This document shows positions 10,700 through 22,221 of a stretch of 64,000 bases of DNA, piece by piece. The notes under the pieces are model-generated. The model had not been told where the DNA came from, ran no database searches, and saw nothing but the letters and a program-made list of their open reading frames with translations. Made by a program: the position numbers and the translations under genes. The stretch is from NCBI GenBank assembly GCA_037893225.1, contig JAZGUH010000401.1:1364001-1428000 (forward strand). Reading direction: 5' to 3'. Numbering within the stretch: the stretch's first letter is position 1; each line of letters begins with the position of its first letter. This stretch comes from Hippasteria phrygiana (lineage: Eukaryota > Echinodermata > Asteroidea > Valvatida > Goniasteridae).

Positions 10700-11010
10700 A
10701 ACCAGGATGGAGGCAGATAAACCCGAGTTGTCCAGGGCATTTCTCAAGGTGGTAACTTTTGAGGTGAAAAGGTTAGCGAAACGGTAGGCTAACGGATCAG
10801 ACGACGAACTTGATGGGAGTGTTTTGGATGATGTAAGCGTGCTCATCCTTCCTACTACTTGAAAAAGACGCTTAGAATCACAATGTTCAAATTGTTCTTT
10901 GTGGAAGGCCGTTTTGGCTGTTGCAACCAGTTGATTGTAGTGATTCACTGTTCTCTGAAGATTTGCTTGTGAACTTCCAGTTTCGATGATCCTCGTTAAT
11001 GCCTCCTCGC
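10700..11010 (-). pseudogene. LINE fragment: linker between endonuclease and reverse transcriptase
   Basis: On the minus strand the frame reads NHYNQLVATAKTAF, then KRLFQVVGRMS, then DPLAYRFANLFTSKV. This order (an alpha-helical stretch, LFQxVxxL, then LAxRFxxxFxxKI) is typical of the segment between the endonuclease and the reverse transcriptase in CR1/L2-type non-LTR retrotransposons. Neither catalytic domain is present, so this is a small relic. The similarity is by motif order only. Confidence 0.5.
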
Positions 11011-11136
11011 TATTTCTTTGGGTTTCATGAAGTCAAAAGGTTTCACCACACCACGAAATCTACACTATTTGCATTGCTGTGAACATAGAGGGCGGAGGAG
11101 TACATTCAGTATGAATCGGGTTGTCTCAAGGATCGC

Positions 11137-11983
11137 TAGTCTTGGTTCCAAGACGTCCTTAGCGGTGCGAAGTATAGCGCGCAACGGCCGGCCGACAGCG
11201 CCTCAAACGAATAATCGCGCTTGCGCACTGGAGGAAACTCATGTTTTAGTAATAACTTACCAGTCAGTTAACGTTCTGAGCAGAGTGATTCTGGACGGAC
11301 TGTACTGACTGGCAAACAGGATTGAGAAATCTTCGGATTGTTCCAAAATGTGATCTGGAATATCAGACGTTATGTCTGCCGACTTCAGTCCCAGATGTTC
11401 AGCACGATGTAACTAATCAACGGCCAGGGCTTTCAATGGCACGACGACAATAATCGGAGCTTTCTCCTGTTTACCTTCGGTTACTTCGTTCAAGAAATCT
11501 AAGACCAATGGAGCAGCTTGAAAAATTACACTCTTGCCAAATTCCGTTGGTAAATTAACAAACAAATCATGGCCACGTACACATTGATGAATGTCACTGA
11601 TCTGATGACGTTTTTAGCTTTCCAAAGCCTAGTTTGTTTGCAGTAAAATCGATCGCTTGGTCCACGCACTCAGACATTTTTCCAACAAACAACGAATGCC
11701 TTGGTACTGCGCTGCACGTTCATACGTACGTACACGTAAACCCGACATGAGTACAGAACTCTAGACTAGTTAGTGTTGGTTATTTACATGCAATAATGCA
11801 GCTAGTCACACGCGCATGTAAATGCCACACAGTTCTGCTGGCGATTTCGCGAGCAGAACTTGCGAAATTCCCAAGACGGTCTTAGCGATTTGGCCGTGGC
11901 GTGTGTGTATAGCGAGAGGGTGCTGTCGGCCAGCCGTGCACGCTATACGTCGCACCGCTAAGGACGTCTTGGAACCAAGACTA
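11137..11983. mobile_element. Element with hairpin-like ends and 9-bp target duplication, carrying helicase exon
   Basis: Left end TAGTCTTGGTTCCAAGACGT at 11137; right end is the reverse complement, finishing CCAAGACTA at 11983. The arms match for about 65 bases. The sequence AAGGATCGC flanks both ends exactly (11128-11136 and 11984-11992). A second family member at 39274-39924 also has a 9-bp duplication (GCTGGAACA). A 9-bp duplication would fit Mutator-like elements, but no such transposase is visible. The interior of this copy holds the RecQ-like exon. Confidence 0.8.
11261..11677 (-). pseudogene. RecQ-like DNA helicase 5' exon inside a transposable element
   Basis: The minus-strand ATG at 11677 opens MSECVDQAIDFTANKLGFGK. 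After a frameshift near 11610 comes HQISDIHQCVRGHDLFVNLP, then TEFGKSVIFQAAPLVLDF, then APIIVVVPLKALAVD, then LHRAEHLGLKSADI. These match in order the Q motif, Walker A (P-T-x-x-G-K-S), and motif Ia (VVxPLxAL) of RecQ-family superfamily 2 helicases. An in-frame TAG sits at 11415-11413 where DQ would be expected. The exon ends at 11261 in front of a good splice donor (GTAAGT). Motifs II-VI are absent. Whether this is a captured host exon or the relic of an element-encoded helicase cannot be told from one copy. Confidence 0.6.
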
Positions 11984-12365
11984 AAGGATCGCACGCGTTT
12001 TGCGTGAGTTCTGAATTCGTATGTCTGTGCTGCCCACGCCGCCAACCGGACCCGGCCTATCTTGCCGCAAGCTGGCCATCTCGGCCCGCCATAGACTACA
12101 TGGGGTTATCAGGAGAAAGGCCCTTGTAGTGCCAATCATGCAGGTGAACTTTGAAATCAGTACGATCGGTGAAGACGTAGTGTGTGCGCTTCAGGACATG
12201 AGGTAGGTATCGTGGCCCTGGAGGGACATCGGAAATCGTGAATATTCACATCAATATTCACGACAAAATTTCACGACTTGCCCCAAATCGTGAATATTCA
12301 CATCAATATTCACGACAACAAATTCACGTCCCGCACTCCGTCCGCAAATATTCACGTCAATATAT

Positions 12366-13712
12366 CGTCACAGTTTTCACGAACAGACGAATTTTGCCTC
12401 TCCGCACTAAACTAAAGTTACAAGAAAATCAGGTTTTAAGCTGCTCACTTTTTAAATTGAAGATAGTACCTGCGTTCATACCACATGTTGATTCAGTGTT
12501 GACACTATGTTAAAGTTCAGTTCTCGGTCTTTCACAAGTAATTGGCAGCTAAGCGATAAGTCAATTAATTACACAGTTATTAATTGATTAATAACTTTGT
12601 CTGTTCGTGAAAACTCAGAAGCGAGAAATGGCCTGTTTTGCCCCACAGAGTGTCAATTGTCTCTTCGTGAAAACCCAAAATCCATTTTCTGGCAATTTTG
12701 CCCTTCACAGCCCCATTGTATTAACACGGAGTTCAAATTCGTCTCTTCGTGAAAACCCAAAATCCATTTTCTGGCAATTTTGCCCTTAACAGCCATACTG
12801 TATTAACACGGAGTTCAAATTCGTCTCTTCGTGAAAACCTAAAATCCATTTTCTGGCAATTTTGCCCTTCACAGCCCTATTGTATTAACACGGAGTTCCG
12901 AATTGGCACTTCGTGAAAACCCAAAATCCATTTTCTGGCAATTTTGTCCTTGACAGCCCTATTGTAACATAGAGTTTTGAATTGGCTCTTCGTGAAAACC
13001 CAAAATCCATTTTCTGGCAATTTTGCCCTTCTCGGCCATATATACGCTATGGCTGAAAAGGACAAAATTGCCAGAAAATGGATTTTGGGTTTTCACGAAG
13101 AGCCAATTCAGAACTCTATGTTTGTGAAGGACAAAATTGCCAGAAAATGGATTTTGGGTTTTCACGAAGAGCCAATTCGGAACTCCGTGTTAATACAATA
13201 GGGCTGTGAAGGGCAAAATTGCCAGAAAATGGATTTTAAGTTTTCACGAAGAGACGAATTTGAACTCCGTGTTAATACAGTATGGCTGTGAAGGGCAAAA
13301 TTGCCAGAAAATGGATTTTGTGTTTTTACGAAGAGACGAATTTGAACACCGTGTTAATACAATGGGGCTGTGAAGGGCAAAATTGCCAGAAAATGGATTT
13401 TGGGTTTTCACGAAGAGACAATTGACACTCTGTGGGGCAAAACAGGCCATTTCTCGCTTCTGAGTTTTCACGAACAGACAAATGTATTAATCAATTAATA
13501 ACTCTGTAATTAATTGACTTATCGCTTAGCTGCCAATTACTTGTGAAAGATCGAGAACTGAACTTTAACATAGTGTCAACACTGAATCAACATGAGGTAT
13601 GAACGCAGGTAATATCTTCAATTTAAAAAGTGAGCAGCTTAAAACCTGATTTTCTTGTAACTTTAGTTTAGCGCGGAGAGGCAAAATTCGTCTGTTCGTG
13701 AAAACTGTGACG
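12366..13712. repeat. 1.35-kb palindrome built of 82-bp repeats
   Basis: CGTCACAGTTTTCACGAAC at 12366 is mirrored at 13712; the axis is near 13,039. Each arm has about 300 unique bases followed by about five tandem units that begin CGTGAAAACCCAAAATCCAT (12666, 12748, 12830, 12912, 12991), a period of 82 and finally 79 bases. A smaller relative with the same ends lies at 21285-21868. Open frames here are repeat artefacts. Confidence 0.85.
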
Positions 13713-14364
13713 ATATATTCGCGTCAAAAATTTCACGCCCCGCTCTCCGGCCACAAATATTCAAGTCAACATTCGCGTCAACAATTTCACGTCCCGCTCT
13801 CCGGTCACAAATATTAAAGTCAACATTCGCGTCAACAATTTCACGACCCGCACTCCGGTCGCAAATATTCACGTGAATGTTTTATCAGCAAGCTAGGTGC
13901 TTGTTGTCAAGTCGATGTGAGCGTGCGAACCCAGTTGCGAATTAAACAAACTAGAACACATGCAGCAAAGGGAGCTGCATAAACCAAGCAGATTCGGGAA
14001 ACACTTTTCTGTAAATCTTCTACAAAACTCAGTTGTTTAGGTTATTCTTTTTCAACAGAGACCAGTTAGCACACTTTAGTACACGAACAAATTATTTGTC
14101 CTTTCCATTTCTCATAAAATAACTGTTTAAAATGAGATGTTCAATTGGTTTCAGAAAACATTAGATTTTCTGAAAAGGTAGTATCTTTCACTAAAAAGAA
14201 AATGTACCTCACATTTTTCGAATTTTAAAACATTTTCTTTGAAAATCGGAAAGATTATACCCTGGAGATTATACCCTCCGTCCCTACCTGCTACTGAAAT
14301 GTTACTACATGGTACACACATTTAAAAAAAAAATGAAATTCTCACTAATGAAATTCTCACCCCA

Positions 14365-14527
14365 CCTCATGGTTTTGAACTTCTGATGATGTAGAAACAA
14401 TGACAAAATGAGTGACCAAAATCCTCACCCTGGGGCTTGAAAAACGTGACCAAACCCCCACCTAAGACCTGGGGCAGCCCCCGGGGGGGGGGGGGGGGGG
14501 AGGAGGGAAGCAATTGATAGGCGCACG
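14365..14527. mobile_element. Fragment of Harbinger-type MITE
   Basis: The block from CATGGTTTTGAACTTCTGAT to GAAGCAATTGATAGGCGCA (TTGATAGGCGCA being the terminus) matches 38140-38285, which is a complete copy. The left half is missing. Confidence 0.6.
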
Positions 14528-14659
14528 TATGGATAAAAAGCCAATCATTGCACATATTATTATTAGTTTGACAGTCCCCCTCCCTAAAATTGTACGTCAA
14601 CTACTTCCCTAGTGTGCACCAGTAACACCCGTGGCGCATGGGGGATAGGGGAACACTCC

Positions 14660-14870
14660 AGCGTCGTAGCCAGGGCTCTCTCCATTGGGGGTAAGTTGGG
14701 GGGGGGGGGGGGGCTGGATGTTAAAGGGGGTCACAGTATTCTTCTTAATAATACTATTATTTGTTTCCGTTTGCAAAATTTACAGGGGGCGACTGAGGGC
14801 AGCGACGATTTTGTATGGGGGACGTGCGTCCCCCACGCCCCTATCCCGGCTACGCCGCTATACTAGCATA
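14660..14870. mobile_element. hAT-like MITE remnant
   Basis: CAGCGTCGTAGCCAGGG at 14660 and CCGGCTACGCCGCTA at about 14846-14860 resemble the CAGTGGCGTAGCC ends of the other hAT MITEs here. A G run occurs at 14700. No target duplication is preserved. Confidence 0.5.
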
Positions 14871-16118
14871 TATTGTACTGCACGGACACACATACGGCTG
14901 ACGCTATAGCTGCGGACCGTCTCAGGAATACGTCTTCAGAAAAGAACCGCAGAAAGTCTAAGTGCAAAATGAAAACGGATTTGTTTTCAAAATTCAATGT
15001 TTAATTCTGAATTTTGAAAACTAAAAAGAAAAAAATGTAGATTTGATTATTCAGTTTTCAATTGTGAATATGAGTTAATTTTTAAACTTGTTTTCTCTAT
15101 CTAGCATTGAAAACGAATTACATGTATAATGAATTACTCAAGTACGGATAAATTACAATAAATCCATTTTATATGGAAAATGACGGGCCTCTTAATTAGG
15201 GGTCCGAATTTTCCTTTTGAAAAATAAAGTGTGACCAGAGGTATAGTCTTTCAGAGGTACATTTTCTTTTCAGTGAAAGGTACTGCCTTTTCAGAAAATG
15301 GAATATTTTCTGAAACCAATAAATGAAATAATATCTCATATTAAATAGTTATTTTATGAAAAATGGAAAAGGAAGTATTTTGTTCATATACTAAAGTGTG
15401 CTAACTGTTCTCTGTTTAAAAAACGTAACCTAAACAAACTGAGTTTTGTAGAAGATTTACAGAAAAGTGTATCCAAAATCTGCTTGGTTTATGCAGCTAC
15501 CTTTGCTGCATGCGTTCTAGTTTTTCTTAATTCACAACTGAGTTTGCACGCGCACATCGACTTGACAGCAAGCACCTAGCTTGCTGATAAAAATTCACGT
15601 GAATATTTGCGACCGGAGTGCGGGTCGTGAAATTGTTGACGCGAATGTTGACTTCAATATTTGCGACCGGAGTGCGGGTCGTGAAATTGTTGACGCGAAT
15701 GTTGACTTGAATATTTGTGGCCGGAGAGCGGGACGTGAAATTGTTGACGCGAATGTTGACTTGAATATTTGCGGCCGGAGAGCGGGACGTGAAATTTTTG
15801 ACGCGAATATTGACGTCAATATTTGCGACCGGAGGGCGAGACGTGAATTTGTTGACGCTAATATTGACGTCAATATTTACGATTTGGGGAAAGTCCTTAA
15901 TTTTTTGAAGCGAATATTGACGTGAATATTCACGATTTGGGGCAAGTCGTGACATTTTGTTGTGAATATTAACGTCAAGATTCACGATTTCCGATGTCCC
16001 TGCAGGGCCACCATAGTTAGGAGATACCTAAATCATATTAAGTGGCCATGCAAAATATCGAAATCTGGGCTAGGCTATGGCCTGTCCCGCAATGTGGTTC
16101 GGTATTGGGAAGAACATG

Positions 16119-16311
16119 CAGCGGCGTAACTAGGGTTGAATTTGTAGGGGGGCACCTGGGGTGCACCATTTTTTTAAGGGGAACACCGAATGGCAACAGA
16201 TGTATTGTTTGTGTGCATCTCGAAATTTCAAATGGGGGGCACCCGGGGGCACGGACCTCCGGTGCCCCCCCTCCCCCCCCCCCCCCCCCCCCCCCCGTAG
16301 TTACACCACTG
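16119..16311. mobile_element. hAT-like MITE with C tract
   Basis: CAGCGGCGTAACTAGGG at 16119 is matched by CGTAGTTACACCACTG ending at 16311. The interior holds GGGGCACC phrases and a C run of about 22 bases. No exact 8-bp duplication is visible. Confidence 0.6.
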
Positions 16312-16439
16312 AGCATAATATAATGTACAAGCCGGGTTCAAACAAATTTGAATTTGTCGGGTTTGTTTGCGCACAACAAGGCCAGGGCAGCGTTGTGCTT
16401 GCGGGCGGTGTGCATTGTCGCACACAAAATGCTATTCTT

Positions 16440-17160
16440 CGTTGAATATAAATAGACTGTACGGTCTTGGAACGGCCTCAATTAGCACTCGAGCATGACG
16501 GCGATGTTTGAGTGGGGTAGTAACATAGAATTGGGCCGCGCCGCCTTTACGGTTAATACAAAGTGTAATATGAATCCCCTTTATTTCGATCAGCTTGTAG
16601 CAGTAAGCATGGCCTGTATGAGCTCCGTGCACAACTACCCCCTCAGCGGAAAGAAAAGGCGAGTTGGGGGGTCAATAGCGACGCCATCTTACCTGACTTC
16701 AATTTAAGTGTCTGGTTCCCGCTGTGATATTCTTATTGAAAACTCAATTATCGAGAGTCGGCAAACAGACAAAGCAATCCCACTGGTATACGAGTATCAA
16801 ATGAACGAGGAGCGCGGTGCGGATACCAGCGTCGTACTGCCCACGGAAGTGCGGTTGCTATGTGGACAGCGCCCTCATTCGACGGCGCACGGAGCCCATA
16901 CGGTATCCTGCCTATAGCATGAAGCGCCCTCTTTGTATTTTGCTCCTAGATTCACCAAATGAACAATGTCGAAAGGTATCATGTATGGTATTATTGTTCA
17001 TATTGATGGGGTGTGCTCTTTCCAATCAAGTAGGCAACATGGAGTAAATTCCGTATGGGAAATTAGTTCAGGCTAATTTTATAATTGATCAAATTACCGC
17101 CCTCCAGTTCTCAAGGCCAAAATGGAGCCAGCTTCCCTATATTATATCAAAACCTATCAA
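16440..17160. other. Unassigned, possibly single-copy sequence
   Basis: A TATAAATA box (16449) lies about 45 bases ahead of an ATG opening a 70-codon frame (16495-16707); further short frames follow. None has a recognisable domain. This is one of the few stretches without obvious repeat structure. Confidence 0.25.
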
Positions 17161-17184
17161 GTTACAGGTTGAAACACACACAAA

Positions 17185-17530
17185 CTGTGAGAGTTGGTGG
17201 CATGGGTGGCTTGTGCGTAAATCGCTCGCCTCCCACCAATGTAGCCCGGGTTCGATTCCCGGCTCGGACCATTATGTGAGTAGAGTTGTGCGTTGGTTCT
17301 CTCCTGTGCCACGAGGGTTTTTCTCCGGGTCCTCCGGTGTTTCCTCCCTCCGGAAAAATCAAACACTTTCGATTTCTGGCTGTGCTCCGTGATCATATGT
17401 GGGTCGATGTGGCCGGCTGCCAGAGGCGTCTTTACGTGCCAGCGACTCGACCATTTTGTAGCCGCGTCCTTCGCAATTCAGCATCCAAGCTGTTAGTAAG
17501 GATGATTAGCCTCCAAAATTATTAATATAA
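17185..17530 (+). mobile_element. tRNA-derived SINE
   Basis: The head contains GGTGGCTTGTGCGTAAATCG (box A-like) and CCCGGGTTCGATTCCCGG (box B), spaced as in a tRNA and ending CTCGGACCA. The body (GGTTCTCTCCTGTGCCACGA, CCGGGTCCTCCGGTGTTTCC) and an A/T-rich end near 17520 follow. RNA polymerase III would transcribe such an element and LINE enzymes would mobilise it. Open frames across it are incidental. Confidence 0.6.
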
Positions 17531-18640
17531 TTGATAGGCTGTCGTGATGTATTTATAAGTATAGGAGGGTTCCAAATTTGTTGTCCAGAATGGTTACATG
17601 GAAACTTGAAAGCTTACATGTAGTACTAAGGAAAAAAGAAGGATTTTCCGACTAATTCCGTAACCAACACATTTTTTGGGCTTTGGAACTTTTCGCATGT
17701 AATCAGGTAGGCCATAAGACTGACCACATCATGGAAAAATACAGCCCAATTTATTTTCCTGAAATTCTGTTATCATTACCGTGGAATTGCCCATATAGTG
17801 GAAACTGATAATCTTCAGTCGATTCATGAGCGCAAAGGCCTGTATTTAGCGCTAGCTAATACTTCATGGGTAGTGCCAGGCTCGGGCACATAGCCTTGAT
17901 GAGGGAGTTTGGTCGATATAAGGCGTCTCATAGCTACTAGGGGAAGATCAACAAGAGTTAAGATCTTTCTTAATATCGGAATTACAATTCAGGGAGTTAA
18001 AATCGAAGCAAAAGTCATGCCGTCAGGCTAGGGTAAAGAATGAAAGTAACCTGCAGGGTTTGTCGCCATCAGTGGCCAGTCCTGGGCAGGATGCAGCAAA
18101 GGAAAATGCATGTGCCATGGCACCGTGCGGAAAAACGATGTGAATTAAGATTATCGGCTGTTCCGGGGACACGCCCTGCGGTCCATACTTGAAGCGACGG
18201 GGTCTGGAAAGTATAAGTATAAATGTGGAATAACCATGAAAAGGGTACCTTACTTGAGAAGTCTTTTTTCTCTCCTATGTATTCATGCGATAAAATCGGA
18301 TTGCGCAAGGTAGAAACTTGTATGTATAGGTGCATTTATGTCGCAATGTGCGTGAGCAGTATTTTTGGAGTGAAACAGCTCGCTATGGTACAGTTGGAGT
18401 GGTGATCAGAAAGGGTTTTACACGAGCTGACAGGGAAGCGGTCATATATAGGATAGCAGTTAGCATTTAGGTTTCAAAAGAGCCATCTTGGCTCAGTGTA
18501 GAGGCGTGCAGGAAGGGACAACAATAATTGCGCATATAAAATTAAAAAGAAAGCAACCCAGTCAATGTACCGGTTTTATATAGAAGGGTAGGCCTATACT
18601 TGTGGCCCCTATATTGATTTAGATAATGCTGGAGGGCGCC
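17531..18640. other. Unassigned spacer
   Basis: No coding or mobile signature found. The last 50 bases grade into the degenerate array that follows. Confidence 0.25.
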
Positions 18641-18649
18641 GCATATCCA

Positions 18650-20620
18650 TTATCCGTAAATGTATGCTTGGGAAGTGCCCAGCATCACAACTTAACGGGA
18701 AAGGGGTACCGGATACCAAAAATTGTTTTGTGCTATATATAGGGGAAAAAGACCTGTACCGGTTCGTCTTTGTGAAGGGGAGGAGCCCCGGGCCAATTTG
18801 CATTTCGCTGTAAAACTGCTGCCAGCACTCGTTGGTCAAAAAAGGGAAGAAGAGAAAATATAATGTGGCATCTATCCATTTGCTATGGTAAAGGAAATCC
18901 CCAATCTAGTTGCGTAGTAAGAACACCCTGTGCCAAATGTCCTAAATCTGAAAAGGAGGTGCCTCGCAAAAAGTTACATTTTTTTGTTTAGGTACTATGT
19001 AGAAGAAGATCCAAAATAGAAACGGTACATCGTCTTTCAATGGTGAAATGTTCCGTGGTCCATTGTATTATATTTTAATACCGGCCCCTAATGCACTAGA
19101 TGGACCTACCCGTACGAATCACATTTCAAGTCAAGTCATATTTTGCTACGAAGGAATGGGTCTCCGATCTGTGCCAAGTGTATTTACTGTAAAGTAGAGA
19201 CCTCCCGTACCGTGGCATTTTTGTGAGAGGCATTCCCCATTTAATTGTGTTATAAAAGGGAAATGCCTCGTACCGAAGTGTTCTACCATGAAGGGGAAAG
19301 GCCCCCACACCACTGGGTTTGGCCAGGCGGGGGAAGGTTCTATATACCAACAGTAGTTTAAGACGGGGAGCCGCCCATGCCCATTATGTTAGCCATAAAG
19401 AAATATGGTTTGTACTGTTAAATTTGTGTTTGGCAATCAAGGGGACACGCCCAATTCCAATTGTGATTCCCATTAAACATCTGGGCTGCGGGCCAATTGT
19501 GTTGGCCATGAATGAATGTGGGCTGTACATTTGTGTTTGGCCATCAAGGGGATACGCCCGTACCAGTTGTTACTATTAATGCAACTGGACTTCGATCCCA
19601 TTGTGTTGGCCACACAGGAATGGGCATGTACTTTTGTTTGGTTATCAAGGGGTGCGCCCCATACCAATTGTGATTCGTTGTGTTTGGTCATTAAGGGAGG
19701 CTCCCCATGCCAAGGGATTGGCCATTAAGAAAATATGCTTCGTACCCATCGTGTTTTGCCATGGAGAGTATAGCACCCCATACAAATCGGGTTTTTCCAT
19801 AAAGGCGTGTGCACCATTCGATTTGTATCTTGCCATAGAGAGAAAGTACCCATACTAAATCGGGTTTAGCAATGGAATGTCCCGCACCGTTTTGGTCGTG
19901 AAGGGGAATTGCCCCATGCAAAAAGGTATGTTGTCGCAAAGAGGAAGTAACCTATACCAAGCCATTTACCGTGAAGGGAAAGTGTCCCAGACCACATTGT
20001 GTTGAAGGGGAAGTGCCCTGCACTGTGTTTGCCCCGTGAAGGGAAGTGCCCGCCTCAAATTGTTTTGGTCGTGAAGGGGAAGTGCCCAATGCAAAATTGC
20101 ATGCTACCGGGAAAAAGTAACCCGTACCCAGCCATATTTTGCCGTGAAGGGAAATTGTCCCATACCACATTGTGTTGAAGGGGAAGTGCCCTGTGCTGTA
20201 TTTGGCCGTGAAGGGAGGTGCCCACTTCAATTAGTTTTAGTCGTGAAGGGGAAGCGCCCCGTGCAAAATGTATGTTTTACCCAACGCTTTTCAGTGTATT
20301 AAATTGAATTTAACTATCGGAAGGGAAAGTGCCTGTTCAAATTGGATTTGACTACGAACGGGAAGTACCCGTCGTAAATTGTATTTGCCAGCATGGAACA
20401 GTCCCTTTCCAAATTGAGTTGCTGTGAATAAGGTGCCTTGTACCAAAAATGCGCTGGGTCACGGCGGGGAAGTGTCCGTACCACTGAAGGACTATAAAAA
20501 GGGGGAGCGCCGCGTGCCAGATTGTGTAAGTTTGATAGGGGAAGCGCTCCGGACAACTTTGTGCTGGTCTTTGAAGCCGATGGGAACTCAGCTGATACAA
20601 AACAGTGTATGTTTGCTAAC
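18650..20620. repeat. Degenerate tandem array, unit about 38-46 bp
   Basis: Some 45 loosely alike units can be read across 2 kb, of the form GAAGGGGAAGTGCCC + CCATRCCAAATTG + TGTTTGGCC. The clearest are between 19,430 and 20,260 (for example GTGAAGGGGAAGTGCCC at about 20,073). Units differ by many substitutions and small indels. Minus-strand frames repeat with a period of roughly 14 residues but are cut by stops. Confidence 0.7.
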
Positions 20621-21284
20621 GAAATGAATTGTAATCAGCCGTAAATGGGCTTTCCCGGTTGTAGTAGCCAGTAAGACAAAGCTAAGGGCTTCTAAACGAA
20701 TTGTGCTTGGTCGTGTTTTTCAGTGCAGATGTACGATCAAAGGAGATGTGCCCGGCTCCAAATTGTTATCCCTTTGTTGCTGTTGTATGTTCTGGGGGAG
20801 CCTCTCCTCCCTTTTCCGCATGTTTCCTTGCTAGGGAGCGGAAGTGCTCTGCATCTGGTACTCTAGTCAGGCATGCAACTTGGAATTAACAAAAAATGAG
20901 GAAACTCCAATCTTTAGAAGACTGTACAGTGTTTTGCCATTTTCAATGGCACAAGTGTGAAGTGAAAAACGAGGAAATCAGCTGATCCGAGGGAAAGTTC
21001 CATGCCTGTCCAGTTCATCACTAAGCGACAAGTGGCAATTTTATTTAGTTGATAAAGGAAATGTTTGTTTGTTTGTTTGTTTATCCTCGGAAGGACAGTG
21101 TTTTACCATGACAGGAAAATACAGGGACATTACATTTTAGAATTATTCTGAGCCAATGGAGTTTTGTTCCCTGTCTTTGTTTACTACTAGGAATTGGGGT
21201 AATCTACAACAAAAGAAGGAAGTGCTTTAAATTGCTTGTTGTTTTGAAATGTCGTATCCTTTGTTCGGTACTGTAAAGCTGCCA
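20621..21284. other. Unassigned spacer
   Basis: It contains a (GTTT)n run at 21064-21082 and the fading edge of the array. No gene was seen. Confidence 0.25.
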
Positions 21285-21868
21285 AATATCGTCACAGTTT
21301 TCACGAACAGACGAATTTTGCCTCTCCGCACTAAACTAAAGTTACAAGAAAATCAGGTTTTAAGCTGCTCACTTTTTAAATTGAAGATATTACCTGCGTT
21401 CATACCACATGTTGATTCAGTGTTGACACTATGTTAAAGTTCAGTTCTCGGTCTTTCACAAGTAATTGGCAGCTAAGCGATAAGTCAATTAATTACAGAG
21501 TTATTAATTGATTAATACATTTGTCTGTTCGTGAAAACTCAGAAGCGAGAAATGGCCCGTTTTGCCCCACAGAGTGTCAATTGTCTCTTCGTGAAAACCC
21601 AAAATCCATTTTCTGGCAATTTTGCCCTTCTCAGCCATAGCGTATATATGGCCGAGAAGGGCAAACTTGCCAGAAAATGGATTTTGGGTTTTCACGAAGA
21701 GCCAATTCGGAACTCCGTGTTAATACAATAGGGCTGTGAAGGGCAAAATTGCCAGAAAATGGATTTTAGGTTTTCACGAAGAGACGAATTTGAACTCCGT
21801 GGTAATACAGTATGGCTGTAAAGGGCAAAATTGCCAGAAAATGGATTTTGGGTTTTCACGAAGACACA
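21285..21868. repeat. Shorter copy of the palindrome family
   Basis: AATATCGTCACAGTTTTCACG at about 21285 and the next 300 bases are nearly identical to 12362-12660. The axis is at about 21645, after only one 82-bp repeat unit, and the right arm is truncated at AAGACACAATTGACGTCA. Confidence 0.8.
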
Positions 21869-22221
21869 ATTGACGTCACGAAAACGGTAAAATTATAAGT
21901 TGTCGCGCTTGGACCTTTATATTCTAATTAAGAAAACCCTTCCAGTCATGGTGAAATCTAATTTAGCGTCTAAAATTTTCCAAAAATCGCCCAAGAGGCC
22001 GGTATAGGTCGGCCGCAAAATGACAGGAGCAGAATTAACATGGACAAAATGGTTTATACAGAGCGATTACCAGGGGTCGATTAAAGCAAACGAATGACAC
22101 GGCGAGTTGCACTCATCCCGGTTCTTTTCAGAACCACACTTCTTCCTAGAAGAGATTTATTTCACATGGTGTTACCCGCAATCCCAGTATTTCTCGTAGT
22201 CTTTCTAATGTGTACAATTAC

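Larger units (their letters stand above)
12212..16011. mobile_element. 3.8-kb foldback element with GAATATTCACG word arrays
   Basis: GTGGCCCTGGAGGGACATCG at 12212 pairs with its counterpart ending at 16011. The arms are alignable for about 780 bases on the right side; the left arm is longer because the palindrome at 12366-13712 is inserted in it. Next to the ends lie arrays of CGTGAATATTCACG words, then 62-bp repeats (13720-13870 and, inverted, 15600-15890), then a unique stretch present in both arms (about 13880-14220 and 15240-15590). The 1-kb centre contains two poly-G-bearing MITE remnants. No transposase frame was found. A partial third-party copy of the arm lies at 48.19-48.33 kb. Confidence 0.75.

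Noticed and set aside
12655..13470. CRISPR-like array
   Set aside because: Repeats of 82 bp without variable spacers, arranged as a palindrome in a eukaryotic context.
16042..16445. Glycine- and proline-rich frames around 16.2 kb
   Set aside because: They are translations of the poly-C tract of a hAT-like MITE.
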